Shown here: in pieces, positions 27,232-36,135 of the stretch
How positions within the stretch are numbered: position 1 is the stretch's first letter
How the letters are laid out: every line of letters starts with the position of its first letter
DNA from: Bacteroidota bacterium
GTDB lineage: Bacteria; Bacteroidota; Bacteroidia; Flavobacteriales; Flavobacteriaceae
DNA length: 64,000 nt
Assembly (NCBI GenBank): GCA_027620655.1
Contig: JAQCDS010000002.1
Span: forward strand, 248,001-312,000
Direction: 5' to 3'
The notes under the pieces: model-generated
Seen by the model: the letters and a program-made list of their open reading frames with translations, nothing else
Databases searched by the model: none
What the model was told of the DNA's origin: nothing
Position numbers and translations under genes: made by a program

Positions 27232-29279
27232 ATGAAATTCAGCTACAAATTAATGCTCGTTGTTTTTGCATGTTCACAATTATTTTTTTCATGTAAAAAT
27301 GACAACTCAACTTCGGCAAATGACGATTTATTCGTTACTGTAGATACAGAGAGTTTTCCATACATGGTGGAACAATTTGCTGACCTCAAAATTTTACGTT
27401 ATCAATTACCAGGATGGGAAAATCTTACCTTAAAAGAACAAAAACTCGTGTATTACCTTACACAAGCAGGTCTTTCTGGCCGAGATATCATGTGGGATCA
27501 AAACTATCGTCACAATCTTACCATTCGTGAAGCTTTGGAGACCATTTATACAACTTTTGACGGCGATAAATCAACAGAAGAATGGACTGCTTTTGAAACT
27601 TACTTAAAACGTGTTTGGTTTAGCAATGGTATTCATCACCACTATAGCAATGCAAAACTAAGCCCAGAGTTTTCTTCCGCTTATTTAAAATCTTTACTGG
27701 AGGCAACCCCTGCAACCTTAGAGGGCGAAGCCTTTGAGGTGCTTTTTAATGATAAGGATTCTAAAAAAGTAAATCAAGCGAAAAATGCGGATAATGTTTT
27801 GGAATCTGCGGTTAACTTTTATGGCCCCAATGTGACTAACAAAGATGTTGAAACATTTTATGCTGCTAAATCTTCACCAAATCCTGACAAACCACTGTCT
27901 TTTGGTTTAAACTCTCAACTTGTAAAAGAAAATGGCACACTCAAAGAACGTGTCTACAAATCTGGAGGGCTTTATGGATCGGCAATTGATGAAATTGTAA
28001 AATGGTTAGAATTGGCCCAAGGGGTGGCCGAAAATAAAGCCCAAGGCGATGCTCTTGGTTTATTGATTCAATATTACAAAACAGGCGACTTGCAAACTTG
28101 GGATGATTACAACGTGGCATGGACTGCTGCTACCGAGGGTAATATTGATTATATCAATAGTTTTATTGAAGTCTATAACGACCCATTGGGCTACAGAGGC
28201 TCATATGAAACCATCGTTCAAATAAAGGATTTTGATATGTCTGCAAAAATGGCGGTCTTGTCTGAAATGCGCAATGGTTTGAAGACAATTCCCCTTTAAT
28301 GCCAGAGCACAAAAAGAAAAATGTTGTTGGTGTAAGTTATAAAACTGTAAATGTTGCTGGCGAAGCAGGAGATGCCTCACCATCGACACCAATAGGAGTT
28401 AATTTACCAAATGCCAATTGGATTCGTGCCGAAGTTGGTAGCAAGTCTGTTTCATTAGGAAATATCATTAATGCCTACAATAACTCTGGAAGCTCAGGGC
28501 GATTAAAAGAATTTGTTCATGATGATCAAGAATACGAACTAGAGAAAAAACATGGTCAGCTAGCCGATAAACTTCATACCGCACTTCACGAGGTTGTTGG
28601 ACATGCCTCTGGGCAATTGAATCCAGGTGTTGGTGAAACCAAAGAAACTTTAAAAAATTATGCCTCAACACTAGAAGAGGGGCGCGCCGACTTGGTGGGC
28701 TTGTACTACCTCTATGATTCAAAATTACAAGAATTGGGGTTAGTCGAAGACTGGAAAGCTGTTGGAATGGCGGCTTTTGATGGTTATATTAGAAATGGCC
28801 TAATGACGCAGCTTATTCGCTTAGAACTTGGGGATGATGTAGAAGAAGCGCATATGCGCAATAGACAATGGGTAAGTGCTTGGGCTTTTGAAAAAGGACA
28901 AAAAGACAATGTTATTGAAAAAGTCACTAGAGATGGTAAAACCTATTTTAACATCAACGATTATGATAAACTTCACGAGCTTTTTGGACAACTATTAAGA
29001 GAAACACAGCGTATTAAATCAGAAGGTGATTTTAAAGCTGTTCAAGCCTTGGTAGAGGGCTACGGCGTAAAAGTTGACCAAGCGATTCATGCGGAGGTTT
29101 TAGAAAGAAACAAGCAATTTAAATCTGCACCTTATGGTGGATTTGTCAATCCTGTACTGGAGCCTGTAACGGATGAAAATGGTGAAATAACAGCGATTAA
29201 TGTAAACTATGCAAAAGACTTTAAAAGTCAAATGCTTTATTATTCAAAACACTATAACTTTTTACCAAACGTAAACTAA
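27232..29279 (+). pseudogene. dipeptidyl peptidase III (M49) lipoprotein, interrupted by a one-base deletion
   Basis: Two frames encode one protein: 27232-28299 (355 aa) and 28299-29279 (326 aa). The first ends in LSEMRNGLKTIPL-stop. Adding one A in the short A run at 28265-28267 restores LSENAQWFEDNSPL and joins directly to MPEHKKKN of the second frame, giving 682 residues, the family length. The N-terminus is a lipoprotein signal ending FFSC. The zinc motif HEVVGH falls at restored residues 453-458 and EEGRAD at 482-487, the M49 arrangement. Such peptidases remove dipeptides from the N-termini of oligopeptides. All conserved blocks remain, so the lesion is either recent or an error in the sequence. 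Confidence 0.88.
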
Positions 29280-29310
29280 AAAGATAGTCTTTTGGATTAA
29301 AAAAATTAAA

Positions 29311-29342
29311 GGCCACTTGTAAGTAATTATGAGTGGTTTTTT
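29311..29342 (+). terminator. intrinsic terminator after dipeptidyl peptidase III
   Basis: GGCCACT (29311-29317) pairs with AGTGGTT (29332-29338), with two G-U pairs at the base, and six T follow. It begins 31 bases after the peptidase stop, and its T run reaches the stop codon of the opposite small gene. Confidence 0.6.
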
Positions 29343-29529
29343 AGTAGCCCAAAAGAAATTTAATAGCGGCAATACCCAAAATAAAACTGATAAAAATCAA
29401 AAGAATCCAAAGACTGCCTTTGTAATATTTTTTGTTTAAAGCAGCATCTTTTCTATAAGACATAAAAATGATGACCACAAAAACGATGGCAAAAAGAATT
29501 CCGAAAATTAGTTGTCCTCGACTAAACAT
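29341..29529 (-). CDS. small two-helix membrane protein (62 aa)
   Basis: Begins MFSRGQLIFGILFAIVFVVIIFM, then a cytoplasmic-looking loop SYRKDAALNKKYYKGS and a second helix WILLIFISFILGIAAIKFLL. The SYRKD-x-K-x-YYKGS loop between two helices is a pattern I recall in short membrane proteins of Flavobacteria, but no function is known. It is divergent from the pyrophosphohydrolase gene, with 54 bases between starts. Confidence 0.75.
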   Translation of the reverse strand: MFSRGQLIFGILFAIVFVVIIFMSYRKDAALNKKYYKGSLWILLIFISFILGIAAIKFLLGY

Positions 29530-29583
29530 AATTGTGTATTTTTAGTATTTGAATTCTATTACAAAATTACAAAAATTAAATAT

Positions 29584-29970
29584 ATGAAAGACAAAATAGA
29601 AGCGGTTCAACGGTTCCATGATGCATTTAAAATAGGCTATAGAACTTCTCCAAAGGCAAATCTTGGTGTTTCAAAAAATCAGCTCCGTTTTGATTTGATG
29701 AAAGAGGAAAATGAAGAATATTTTGAAGCGGCACAAAATAATGATCTTGTGGAGGTTGCCGATGCCCTAGGCGATATGCTTTACATTCTTTGTGGTACTA
29801 TTATTGAGCATGGACTGCAACACAAAATAGAAGCCGTTTTCGAGGAAATTCAACGCAGTAATATGAGTAAACTTGGAGAGGATGGCCAACCCATATATAG
29901 AGAGGACGGAAAAGTCCTAAAAGGCCCAAAATATTTTAAACCAAATATAGAATCGATACTAAATTCGTAA
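29584..29970 (+). CDS. MazG-like nucleotide pyrophosphohydrolase
   Basis: 128 residues from the ATG at 29584; an in-frame start at 29512 would lie across the promoter and is rejected. The all-alpha MazG/HisE-type fold is shown by KEENEEYFEAAQNNDLVEVADALGDMLYILCG, where the acidic residues of EExxE and ExxD bind magnesium. Relatives hydrolyse (d)NTPs or related compounds to monophosphate and pyrophosphate and may clean the nucleotide pool. The C-terminal KVLKGPKYFKPNI is typical of the bacterial branch annotated as phosphoribosyl-ATP pyrophosphohydrolase-like. The substrate is not fixed. Confidence 0.87.
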   Translation: MKDKIEAVQRFHDAFKIGYRTSPKANLGVSKNQLRFDLMKEENEEYFEAAQNNDLVEVADALGDMLYILCGTIIEHGLQHKIEAVFEEIQRSNMSKLGEDGQPIYREDGKVLKGPKYFKPNIESILNS

Positions 29971-29975
29971 AGATT

Positions 29976-31028
29976 TTAGACTTTAAAACGCCATCCAAAT
30001 GGGTCTTCTGCACTATTGGTTTGGATGGATGTTATTTTTTCCTTTAAAAAACTAGCGTAAGATTTTTCTATTTCTGGAAGATCATAATCTTGATCTCTAA
30101 AACCAAATGATGAAATAGGGGAGATGACTGCTGCTGTACCAGCACCAAACATTTCTTTAAGTCTTCCATTTTTTGAAGCCTCAATAACCTCTGCAACAGT
30201 AAATTTTCTAACTTCAACAGGAATATTTTCTGCATTAGCAATATCAAGAATGCTTTTTCTTGTAACCCCATCCAAAATGCGATCACTTGTAGGGCCAGTG
30301 ATAAGCGTATCATCTATACGGATAAAGATGTTCATTGCCCCAGCTTCTTCAATATATTCGTGGGTATTATCGTCCGTCCAAATCACTTGATTATAGCCTT
30401 TTTCAATAGCAAGTTGCGTTGGGTAAAACTGTCCAGCGTAATTTCCACCTGCTTTGGCATAACCTACACCACCATTGGCCGATCTTGAATATTTTTCTTC
30501 AATAAGGACACTAACTTTTCCAGAAAAATAAGGACCAGAAGGTGCTGTAGCAATCAAAAAGCGATAACCGTCTGCGGGTGAAGCATGAAAACCTTCTCCA
30601 GTTGCAAAAATAATTGGTCTGATATATAATGAACTTCCTTTGACTGTAGGAATCCAATCATTGTCCACTTTTAATAATGCTTTAAGCCCTTCAAAAAATA
30701 CTGCTTTGGGAAGCTCAGGAATTGCCAAACGTTTGGCCGATTTGTTTAGACGGTTAAAATTTTCTTCGGGACGAAAAAGCCATGTATTAGAGTCGTTGTC
30801 TTTGTAGGCTTTCATGCCTTCAAAAATGGATTGTCCGTAATGAAAAATTTTGGCAGAAGGCATTAGTGACATGGGCTGAAATGGAACAATTTCAGGTTGT
30901 CCCCAAGCCCCATTTTTATAATCACAAATAAGCATATGATCGGAAAATACACTTCCGAATCCAAGATTGTTGAAATCAATTTCACTTCGTTTTGATTGCG
31001 CTATTTTTGTTGTTTTTATTTGGATCAT
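29976..31028 (-). CDS. ilvE: branched-chain amino acid aminotransferase
   Basis: 350 residues from the ATG at 31028 (MIQIKTTKI). Fold-type IV PLP enzyme interconverting leucine, isoleucine and valine with their 2-oxo acids. FGSVFSDHMLICDY, the arginine-containing LYIRPIIFATG, the PLP lysine in GYAKAGGNYAG and the TSDRILDGVTRKSIL segment fit the longer BCAT-II-like class. The C-terminus meets the pyrophosphohydrolase gene tail to tail. On the - strand TTTG at 31086-31083 and TAATTTTG at 31065-31058, 17 bases apart, make a fair Bacteroidota promoter. Confidence 0.95.
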   Translation of the reverse strand: MIQIKTTKIAQSKRSEIDFNNLGFGSVFSDHMLICDYKNGAWGQPEIVPFQPMSLMPSAKIFHYGQSIFEGMKAYKDNDSNTWLFRPEENFNRLNKSAKRLAIPELPKAVFFEGLKALLKVDNDWIPTVKGSSLYIRPIIFATGEGFHASPADGYRFLIATAPSGPYFSGKVSVLIEEKYSRSANGGVGYAKAGGNYAGQFYPTQLAIEKGYNQVIWTDDNTHEYIEEAGAMNIFIRIDDTLITGPTSDRILDGVTRKSILDIANAENIPVEVRKFTVAEVIEASKNGRLKEMFGAGTAAVISPISSFGFRDQDYDLPEIEKSYASFLKEKITSIQTNSAEDPFGWRFKV

Positions 31029-31057
31029 GGTAAAAAATTTCTGAGTCAAATTTAAAA

Positions 31058-31086
31058 CAAAATTATTAAAATTAGTATCGAACAAA
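31058..31086 (-). promoter_or_regulatory. candidate promoter of ilvE
   Basis: On the - strand TTTG (31086-31083) and TAATTTTG (31065-31058) are separated by 17 bases and the -7 box ends 29 bases before the ilvE start. Both boxes fit the Bacteroidota consensus TTTG / TAnnTTTG, though the spacing is a little short. Confidence 0.4.
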
Positions 31087-31140
31087 CATAACATTCGTAA
31101 AAGTTATTATCTTTAGATTTTTTTAATAAATAGTCAAGCA

Positions 31141-31629
31141 ATGAAAAACCAGCTTCTTATTCTCTTTACCTTAATATTTTTATTTTCTTGTAAAGAAAAA
31201 CATTCGAGCCGAACGCCTGTTCAAGTCCAATCAATGACCTATAATTTGTATGGTGATGCGTTTGAAACTGATGCCGTTTTATCGCTTGACGAACTGTCCC
31301 AAAAAATTGAAAAAATTGGAGATACACTGCAGCTTACCCTTAAGGGAACAATCAAAGAAGTATGTACCAAAAAAGGATGTTGGATGACACTTTCTATGGA
31401 AAATGACTCAGAAATGATGGTCCGTTTTAAAGATTATGGATTTTTTGTTCCACTTGATGCAAGTGGCGAAGTTTTAATTCATGGGAAAGCGTTTATATCT
31501 GAAACTTCTGTTGATGATTTACGGCACTATGCAGAAGATGCTGGCGCATCTGATGATGAAATTGCAGCGATAACTACACCAAAAACAAGCTATAATTTTG
31601 AAGCTGATGGCGTTTTAATTTCACAATAA
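31141..31629 (+). CDS. DUF4920 lipoprotein
   Basis: 162 residues with the lipoprotein signal MKNQLLILFTLIFLFSC. The mature domain matches DUF4920: YNLYGDAFE, LTLKGTIKEVCTKKGCWMTL and MMVRFKDYGFFVP. The two cysteines of VCTKKGCW, in C-x4-C spacing, are conserved in the family and could bind metal or form a disulfide. An OB-like fold is likely from the strand pattern. The function is not known. mnmD follows after seven bases. Confidence 0.88.
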   Translation: MKNQLLILFTLIFLFSCKEKHSSRTPVQVQSMTYNLYGDAFETDAVLSLDELSQKIEKIGDTLQLTLKGTIKEVCTKKGCWMTLSMENDSEMMVRFKDYGFFVPLDASGEVLIHGKAFISETSVDDLRHYAEDAGASDDEIAAITTPKTSYNFEADGVLISQ

Positions 31630-31636
31630 TTCACAC

Positions 31637-32311
31637 TTGAAACGCTCCATAATCACTACGGCAGACGGAAGTAAAACCATTCAAATTGAAGATTGGAACG
31701 AACAATACCACTCCATACATGGTGCACTTCAGGAAGCAAAACATGTTTATATTGAAAATGGTTTGCATGAATTTTTACAACGACAACCAAATCAAAAGCA
31801 AATCAACATTTTAGAAATCGGTTTTGGTACTGGACTTAATGCAATGCTTAGCGCTACAGATGAATTGGCATTGCAAAAATCAATTTTATATCATAGCATA
31901 GAGGCCTATCCAGTTTCAAGCGATGAACTTCAAGCCCTTAATTATTCGTCTTTATTGACTCTAAAGTCAGAAATTTTTGACCAACTCCATAGTGCATCAT
32001 GGAACAAAGAAAGCCAAATTATAAAGCACTTTGTTTTGAAAAAGCGTCAGGAGTTTTTTGCAGATATAAAAGATGTAAACACTTTTGATATTGTTTATTT
32101 TGATGCCTTTAGCCCACGTGTACAACCAGACCTTTGGATACCATCTATTTTTAAAATGATGTATACTGCCATGCGTTTTGGTGGTATTTTGGTGACTTAC
32201 TCTGCCAAAGGCAGTGTTAGACGTGCCATGCAAGAGGTTGGTTTTGAGGTGAAACGTTTGGCAGGACCACCAGGCAAAAGAGAAATGCTTCGCGCCACAA
32301 AAATTAGCTAG
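31637..32311 (+). CDS. mnmD: tRNA 5-methylaminomethyl-2-thiouridine methyltransferase, stand-alone MnmD
   Basis: 224 residues, starting at a TTG codon (31637): a stop lies 21 bases upstream in frame and no ATG gives the expected MKRSIITTADGSKTIQ start. It transfers a methyl group from SAM to finish mnm5s2U at the wobble base of tRNAs. EIGFGTGLNAML is the SAM site, and FDIVYFDAFSPRVQPDLW the catalytic region. The DUF752-type enzyme is free-standing here; in E. coli it is fused with the MnmC oxidase. Lys/Glu/Gln tRNAs are the expected substrates. Confidence 0.93.
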   Translation: MKRSIITTADGSKTIQIEDWNEQYHSIHGALQEAKHVYIENGLHEFLQRQPNQKQINILEIGFGTGLNAMLSATDELALQKSILYHSIEAYPVSSDELQALNYSSLLTLKSEIFDQLHSASWNKESQIIKHFVLKKRQEFFADIKDVNTFDIVYFDAFSPRVQPDLWIPSIFKMMYTAMRFGGILVTYSAKGSVRRAMQEVGFEVKRLAGPPGKREMLRATKIS

Positions 32312-32413
32312 ATTCGCACTCTTTTTGTTGTTTTTTATTAAAATAAGCATAAATAATTGTTAAACAACACGATTTTAACATAGGGCTGCAACAGTATTCA
32401 ATAATTTTGCTAA

Positions 32414-33331
32414 ATGGTAGCTACAGTATTGATAACAGGCGCAACGGGTTTAGTGGGTAAAAAACTCACACAACACCTTTTGGACAAAGGGTATAGAGTT
32501 CATATCCTAACCACTCAAAAGGCGTTATCATCCACTGAAACAAACATTCAATATTTTTATTGGAATCCTCAAAATAATAAGATCGATATTTCTTGTTTTA
32601 AAGGTGTTGAAGTTGTAATTAACCTTGCAGGAAGCCCAATAGCACAACGCTGGACAAAATCAGCCAAAGCGTCTATTTTGAATAGTCGTGTACAAGCATT
32701 GAATGTTTTGGCCAGTGCCATTAAAGAAAATAAGTTTCCAATACAACATTTAATCTCTGCAAGTGCCATTGGGATTTATCCTGATTCAAAAACGAATTAT
32801 TATCAGGAGGAGGATGTTGTTTCAGAAAACTGTTCGTTTTTAAGAACAGTAGTTCAGAAATGGGAAGCTGCAGCCCAACAATTTGAAGCATTAAATATTA
32901 AAATAACAATACTTCGTATTGGGATTGTTTTAGATAATAATGGAGGTGCTCTTCCAAAAATAATGACACCCATTCAAAACTATTTTGGTGCCGTTTTGGC
33001 ATCTGGTGAGCAATGGCAATCATGGATTCATAGTGATGATCTAGTAGCCATGTTTGTTTATATTTTGGAATCCAAAAAAGAAGGTGTGTATAACGCTGTA
33101 GCACCAAACCCAGTACGTCAATCAGAACTGACAAAAACAATAGGGCATGTTATAAAAAAGCCGATTTTTTTACCCAATGTTCCAGAGTTCATGCTAAAAC
33201 TGATGCTTGGAGGTATGAGTGCGGTTGTGCTTGAAAGTCAACGCGTATCTTCAAAAAAAATTCAATCCATAGGGTTTAAATTTGAATATCATGAGCTTTC
33301 AGCGGCACTAAATGATCTTCTGAAAAAGTAA
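32414..33331 (+). CDS. TIGR01777 family NAD(P)-dependent epimerase-like protein
   Basis: 305 residues of the extended SDR fold. ITGATGLVGKKL is the nucleotide-binding GxxGxxG motif; NLAGSPIAQRWT, SASAIGIYPD and the RIGIVLDNNGGALPKI block are family marks, followed by WIHSDDLVAMF and the C-terminal DUF1731 domain ending in ALNDLLKK. Substrate unknown; an effect on cell division has been proposed for the E. coli relative YfcH, without proof. It follows mnmD after 102 bases and precedes the grpE promoter. Confidence 0.9.
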   Translation: MVATVLITGATGLVGKKLTQHLLDKGYRVHILTTQKALSSTETNIQYFYWNPQNNKIDISCFKGVEVVINLAGSPIAQRWTKSAKASILNSRVQALNVLASAIKENKFPIQHLISASAIGIYPDSKTNYYQEEDVVSENCSFLRTVVQKWEAAAQQFEALNIKITILRIGIVLDNNGGALPKIMTPIQNYFGAVLASGEQWQSWIHSDDLVAMFVYILESKKEGVYNAVAPNPVRQSELTKTIGHVIKKPIFLPNVPEFMLKLMLGGMSAVVLESQRVSSKKIQSIGFKFEYHELSAALNDLLKK

Positions 33332-33370
33332 TTTAAAACCTCAAACGTCATCTTTTTAAAATTTTTTTCG

Positions 33371-33411
33371 TGACATTTTGACATTTTATCTAGAATGGCA
33401 GTACTTTTGCC
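33371..33411 (+). promoter_or_regulatory. sigma-54-like promoter with upstream TGACA repeats before grpE-dnaJ
   Basis: TGGCAGTACTTTTGCC (33396-33411) fits the sigma-54 (RpoN) pattern TGGCAC-N5-TTGCA: GG and GC are exactly 12 bases apart, with one mismatch in each half. Nine bases upstream TGACATTTTGACATTTT (33371-33387) is a direct repeat of TGACATTTT. The promoter ends 35 bases before the grpE start. The same stretch holds the inverted repeat ATGGC/GCCAT, so a repressor site is an alternative reading. Confidence 0.5.
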
Positions 33412-33445
33412 ATCAATTAAATCAAATAATTAATTTCTTTTTAAA

Positions 33446-33961
33446 ATGACCAAAAAGGCAACAAAGCAAAAAGTAAAAGAAGAAGAATCAAAAGCGCCAG
33501 AAGTTGAAATCTCTGTTGAGGAACAACTCCAATCAGAACTAGCGCAAGAAAAAGATAAATTTTTACGCCTTTTCGCAGAATTTGAAAACTACAAACGCCG
33601 CACCTCAAAAGAGCGTATAGAATTGTTTTCTACAGCAAGTCAAGATGTGATTCAGGCATTATTACCAGTTTTGGACGATTTTGATCGTGCAATGGTAGAA
33701 CTATCAAAACACGAAGAATCGGAGCTTTCTAAAGGCGTTGAACTCATAAAAAATAAGCTCAACAATACCTTACAACAAAAAGGATTAAGTCTTGTTGAAG
33801 TTAATAAAGGCGATGATTTTAATGCCGACAATCATGAGGCAGTAACACAAATTCCTGCACCTACCGATGATTTAAAAGGAAAAATTATAGACGTTATAGA
33901 GCAAGGATATAAACTTGGGGAAAAAGTGATTCGTTTCCCAAAAGTAGTCATAGGGCAATAA
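33446..33961 (+). CDS. grpE: nucleotide exchange factor GrpE
   Basis: 171 residues. It dimerises through a long N-terminal helix and opens the nucleotide site of DnaK. The charged N-terminus (KVKEEESKAPEVE) leads into the coiled coil, with FLRLFAEFENYKRRTSKER; the C-terminal beta domain has GDDFNADNHEAVTQIP and GYKLGEKVIRFPKVVIG, the GrpE signature. dnaJ begins 21 bases later, giving the co-chaperone pair in one transcript; dnaK is not in the window. Confidence 0.96.
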   Translation: MTKKATKQKVKEEESKAPEVEISVEEQLQSELAQEKDKFLRLFAEFENYKRRTSKERIELFSTASQDVIQALLPVLDDFDRAMVELSKHEESELSKGVELIKNKLNNTLQQKGLSLVEVNKGDDFNADNHEAVTQIPAPTDDLKGKIIDVIEQGYKLGEKVIRFPKVVIGQ

Positions 33962-33982
33962 AAAAATAAATCCAATTAACAC

Positions 33983-35092
33983 ATGGCAAAGCAGGATTAT
34001 TATGAAGTATTGGGGGTAAGCAAAAATGCTTCTGCAGCAGAAATTAAAAAAGCGTATAGAAAAATGGCTATTAAGTATCATCCGGATAAAAATCCAGATG
34101 ATAAATCTGCAGAAGAAAAATTTAAAGTTGCTGCTGAAGCTTACGAAGTTTTAAGTGACCCCGATAAAAAGGCACGATACGATCAATTTGGACACCAGGC
34201 ATTTGAAGGTGCTGGTGGATTTGGTGGTGGTTCCATGAATATGGATGATATTTTTAGTCAATTTGGCGACATATTTGGTGGTGCTTTTGGCGGCGGTGGT
34301 TTTGGCGGTCAGCGCAGACAAAGAACCGCTAGAGGAACAAATCTTAGAATTCGTGTCAAACTTACACTTGAAGAAATTGCTAATGGTGTTGAGAAAAAAA
34401 TAAAAGTAAAACGAAAAAAGCAAGCCAAAGGGGTTACTTATAAAACTTGTGGTACTTGTAATGGAACAGGCCAGATAACACGCATTACAAACACGATTTT
34501 GGGACGAATGCAAACAGCTACACCATGTACTACTTGTGGTGGCTCTGGTCAAATTATAGATCATCGTCCAGCCAATGCTGATGCCAATGGTTTTGTGGTG
34601 GAAGAAGAAACAGTATCTATCAAAATTCCAGCGGGTGTAGAAGATGGGATGCAACTCAAAGTTTCGGGAAAAGGCAATGCAGCACCAGGAAATGGTATTT
34701 CAGGGGATTTGTTGGTTGCTATTTCAGAAGAAGCACATCCAAAATTACAGCGAGAAGGCGATAATTTACACTACGATTTATATGTTAGTTTGTCCGATGC
34801 TGTTCTGGGCTCATCTGTAGAAATTGAAACGGTCTCAGGTAATGTTAGACTTAAAATTGAAGCTGGTGTTCAGTCTGGTAAAATACTACGCTTACGTGGT
34901 AAAGGAATTCCAAATATCAATGGATACAACAAAGGAGATTTATTGGTTCATATCAATGTTTGGACACCAAAAACTCTGAATAAAGAACAAAAATCATTCT
35001 TTGAAAAAATGCGTAACAATGAGCATTTTGAACCTAAACCAGAACACTCTGATAAATCCTTTTTTGAAAAAGTAAAAGATATGTTTTCATAA
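33983..35092 (+). CDS. dnaJ: chaperone DnaJ, Bacteroidota type with reduced zinc-finger domain
   Basis: 369 residues. J domain at 1-70 with YHPDKNP (HPD motif), a Gly/Phe-rich linker, then the cysteine-rich domain and the C-terminal substrate-binding domains. The zinc region has just two CxxCxGxG motifs, C156-C159 (CGTCNGTG) and C182-C185 (CTTCGGSG), 22 residues apart, where E. coli DnaJ has four. So one zinc site remains; this is the usual state in Flavobacteria as far as I recall. It stimulates the DnaK ATPase and delivers unfolded proteins. A terminator follows. Confidence 0.96.
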   Translation: MAKQDYYEVLGVSKNASAAEIKKAYRKMAIKYHPDKNPDDKSAEEKFKVAAEAYEVLSDPDKKARYDQFGHQAFEGAGGFGGGSMNMDDIFSQFGDIFGGAFGGGGFGGQRRQRTARGTNLRIRVKLTLEEIANGVEKKIKVKRKKQAKGVTYKTCGTCNGTGQITRITNTILGRMQTATPCTTCGGSGQIIDHRPANADANGFVVEEETVSIKIPAGVEDGMQLKVSGKGNAAPGNGISGDLLVAISEEAHPKLQREGDNLHYDLYVSLSDAVLGSSVEIETVSGNVRLKIEAGVQSGKILRLRGKGIPNINGYNKGDLLVHINVWTPKTLNKEQKSFFEKMRNNEHFEPKPEHSDKSFFEKVKDMFS

Positions 35093-35111
35093 CAGAGATT
35101 TTTTTTTCTTG

Positions 35112-35143
35112 TTGTTAGAGGTTGATTTCTAACAAATTTTTTT
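35112..35143 (+). terminator. intrinsic terminator after dnaJ
   Basis: TTGTTAGA (35112-35119) and TCTAACAA (35128-35135) form a perfect eight-base stem with an eight-base loop, followed by A and seven T. It closes the grpE-dnaJ unit 19 bases after the dnaJ stop. Confidence 0.8.
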
Positions 35144-35202
35144 AGATTTACAGTGTAACAAAAAGCTCCATTGCACGTCCTAAATAAAATCTAAAATCAA
35201 AA

Positions 35203-36135
35203 ATGAGTACTCTCCTTGAAGCAACTAATATTTCCAAAAACTTCGGTGAATTCAAAGCACTTTCCGATGTTTCAATTCAAGTTCCAAAACATAGTATTTT
35301 TGGGCTTTTAGGCCCAAATGGGGCTGGAAAAACAACCCTTATTCGCATCATTAATCAAATAATCATGCCAGATGTTGGTCATGTGATTTTAGATGGTGAG
35401 CCACTAAAACCAGAGCATGTCCAATATATTGGATATTTACCCGAAGAGCGAGGGCTCTACAAATCAATGAAAGTTGGCGAACAGGCCTTGTACTTGGCGC
35501 AGCTCAAAGGGTTAAGTTATAGGCAAGCAAAACAGAGACTTAATCATTGGTTTGAAAAATTTGAAATTAGTCATTGGTGGGATAAAAAAATTGAAGAACT
35601 TTCTAAAGGAATGGCGCAAAAAATACAATTTATTGTAACTGTCTTGCATCAACCAAAGCTTTTAATTTTTGACGAACCATTCTCTGGTTTTGATCCTATA
35701 AATGCTAATCTTATTAAGGATGAAATCTTGCAACTTAGAGACGAGGGCGCAACGGTTATTTTTTCTACACACCGTATGGAATCCGTTGAAGAATTATGCG
35801 ATCATATTGCATTGATTCATCAATCAAAAAAAATATTAGATGGCAACCTTATCGACATAAAACGTAAACACAAAACAAATACTTTTGAAGTTGGCTTATC
35901 TTCTAGTAATTTGAGCGACTTAGAAAAACAAATTTCAGCGCGTTTTGATATTTCTCCTGCAGATTTTAGATCTCTGGAGGATGATTTAAAATTAAAGATA
36001 AATTTAAAGGCATCCGAAACCCCAAATGATTTGTTAACTTTTTTAAATGCTAATGCATATATCAATCATTTTGTGGAAGTGATTCCAAATGCCAACGATA
36101 TTTTTATTCAAACTGTAAAAAACAACTCATTATGA
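35203..36135 (+). CDS. ABC transporter ATP-binding protein, NatA-like
   Basis: 310 residues. The nucleotide-binding domain has Walker A GPNGAGKTT, the signature LSKGMAQKIQF in place of LSGGQ, Walker B LLIFDEPFSGFD and the switch histidine in STHRME. A C-terminal extension of about 80 residues (DUF4162-like) follows, common in NatA and drug-exporter ATPases. It overlaps the next gene, the membrane part, by four bases (ATGA), so the two form one exporter. Sodium export is the name-giving role in Bacillus NatAB; the substrate here is unknown. Confidence 0.9.
   Translation: MSTLLEATNISKNFGEFKALSDVSIQVPKHSIFGLLGPNGAGKTTLIRIINQIIMPDVGHVILDGEPLKPEHVQYIGYLPEERGLYKSMKVGEQALYLAQLKGLSYRQAKQRLNHWFEKFEISHWWDKKIEELSKGMAQKIQFIVTVLHQPKLLIFDEPFSGFDPINANLIKDEILQLRDEGATVIFSTHRMESVEELCDHIALIHQSKKILDGNLIDIKRKHKTNTFEVGLSSSNLSDLEKQISARFDISPADFRSLEDDLKLKINLKASETPNDLLTFLNANAYINHFVEVIPNANDIFIQTVKNNSL

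Noticed and set aside
34151-34654. 167-codon open frame on the - strand opposite dnaJ
   Set aside because: It mirrors the Gly-rich and Cys-rich part of dnaJ and yields a Ser/Thr/Cys-rich product typical of antisense shadows.
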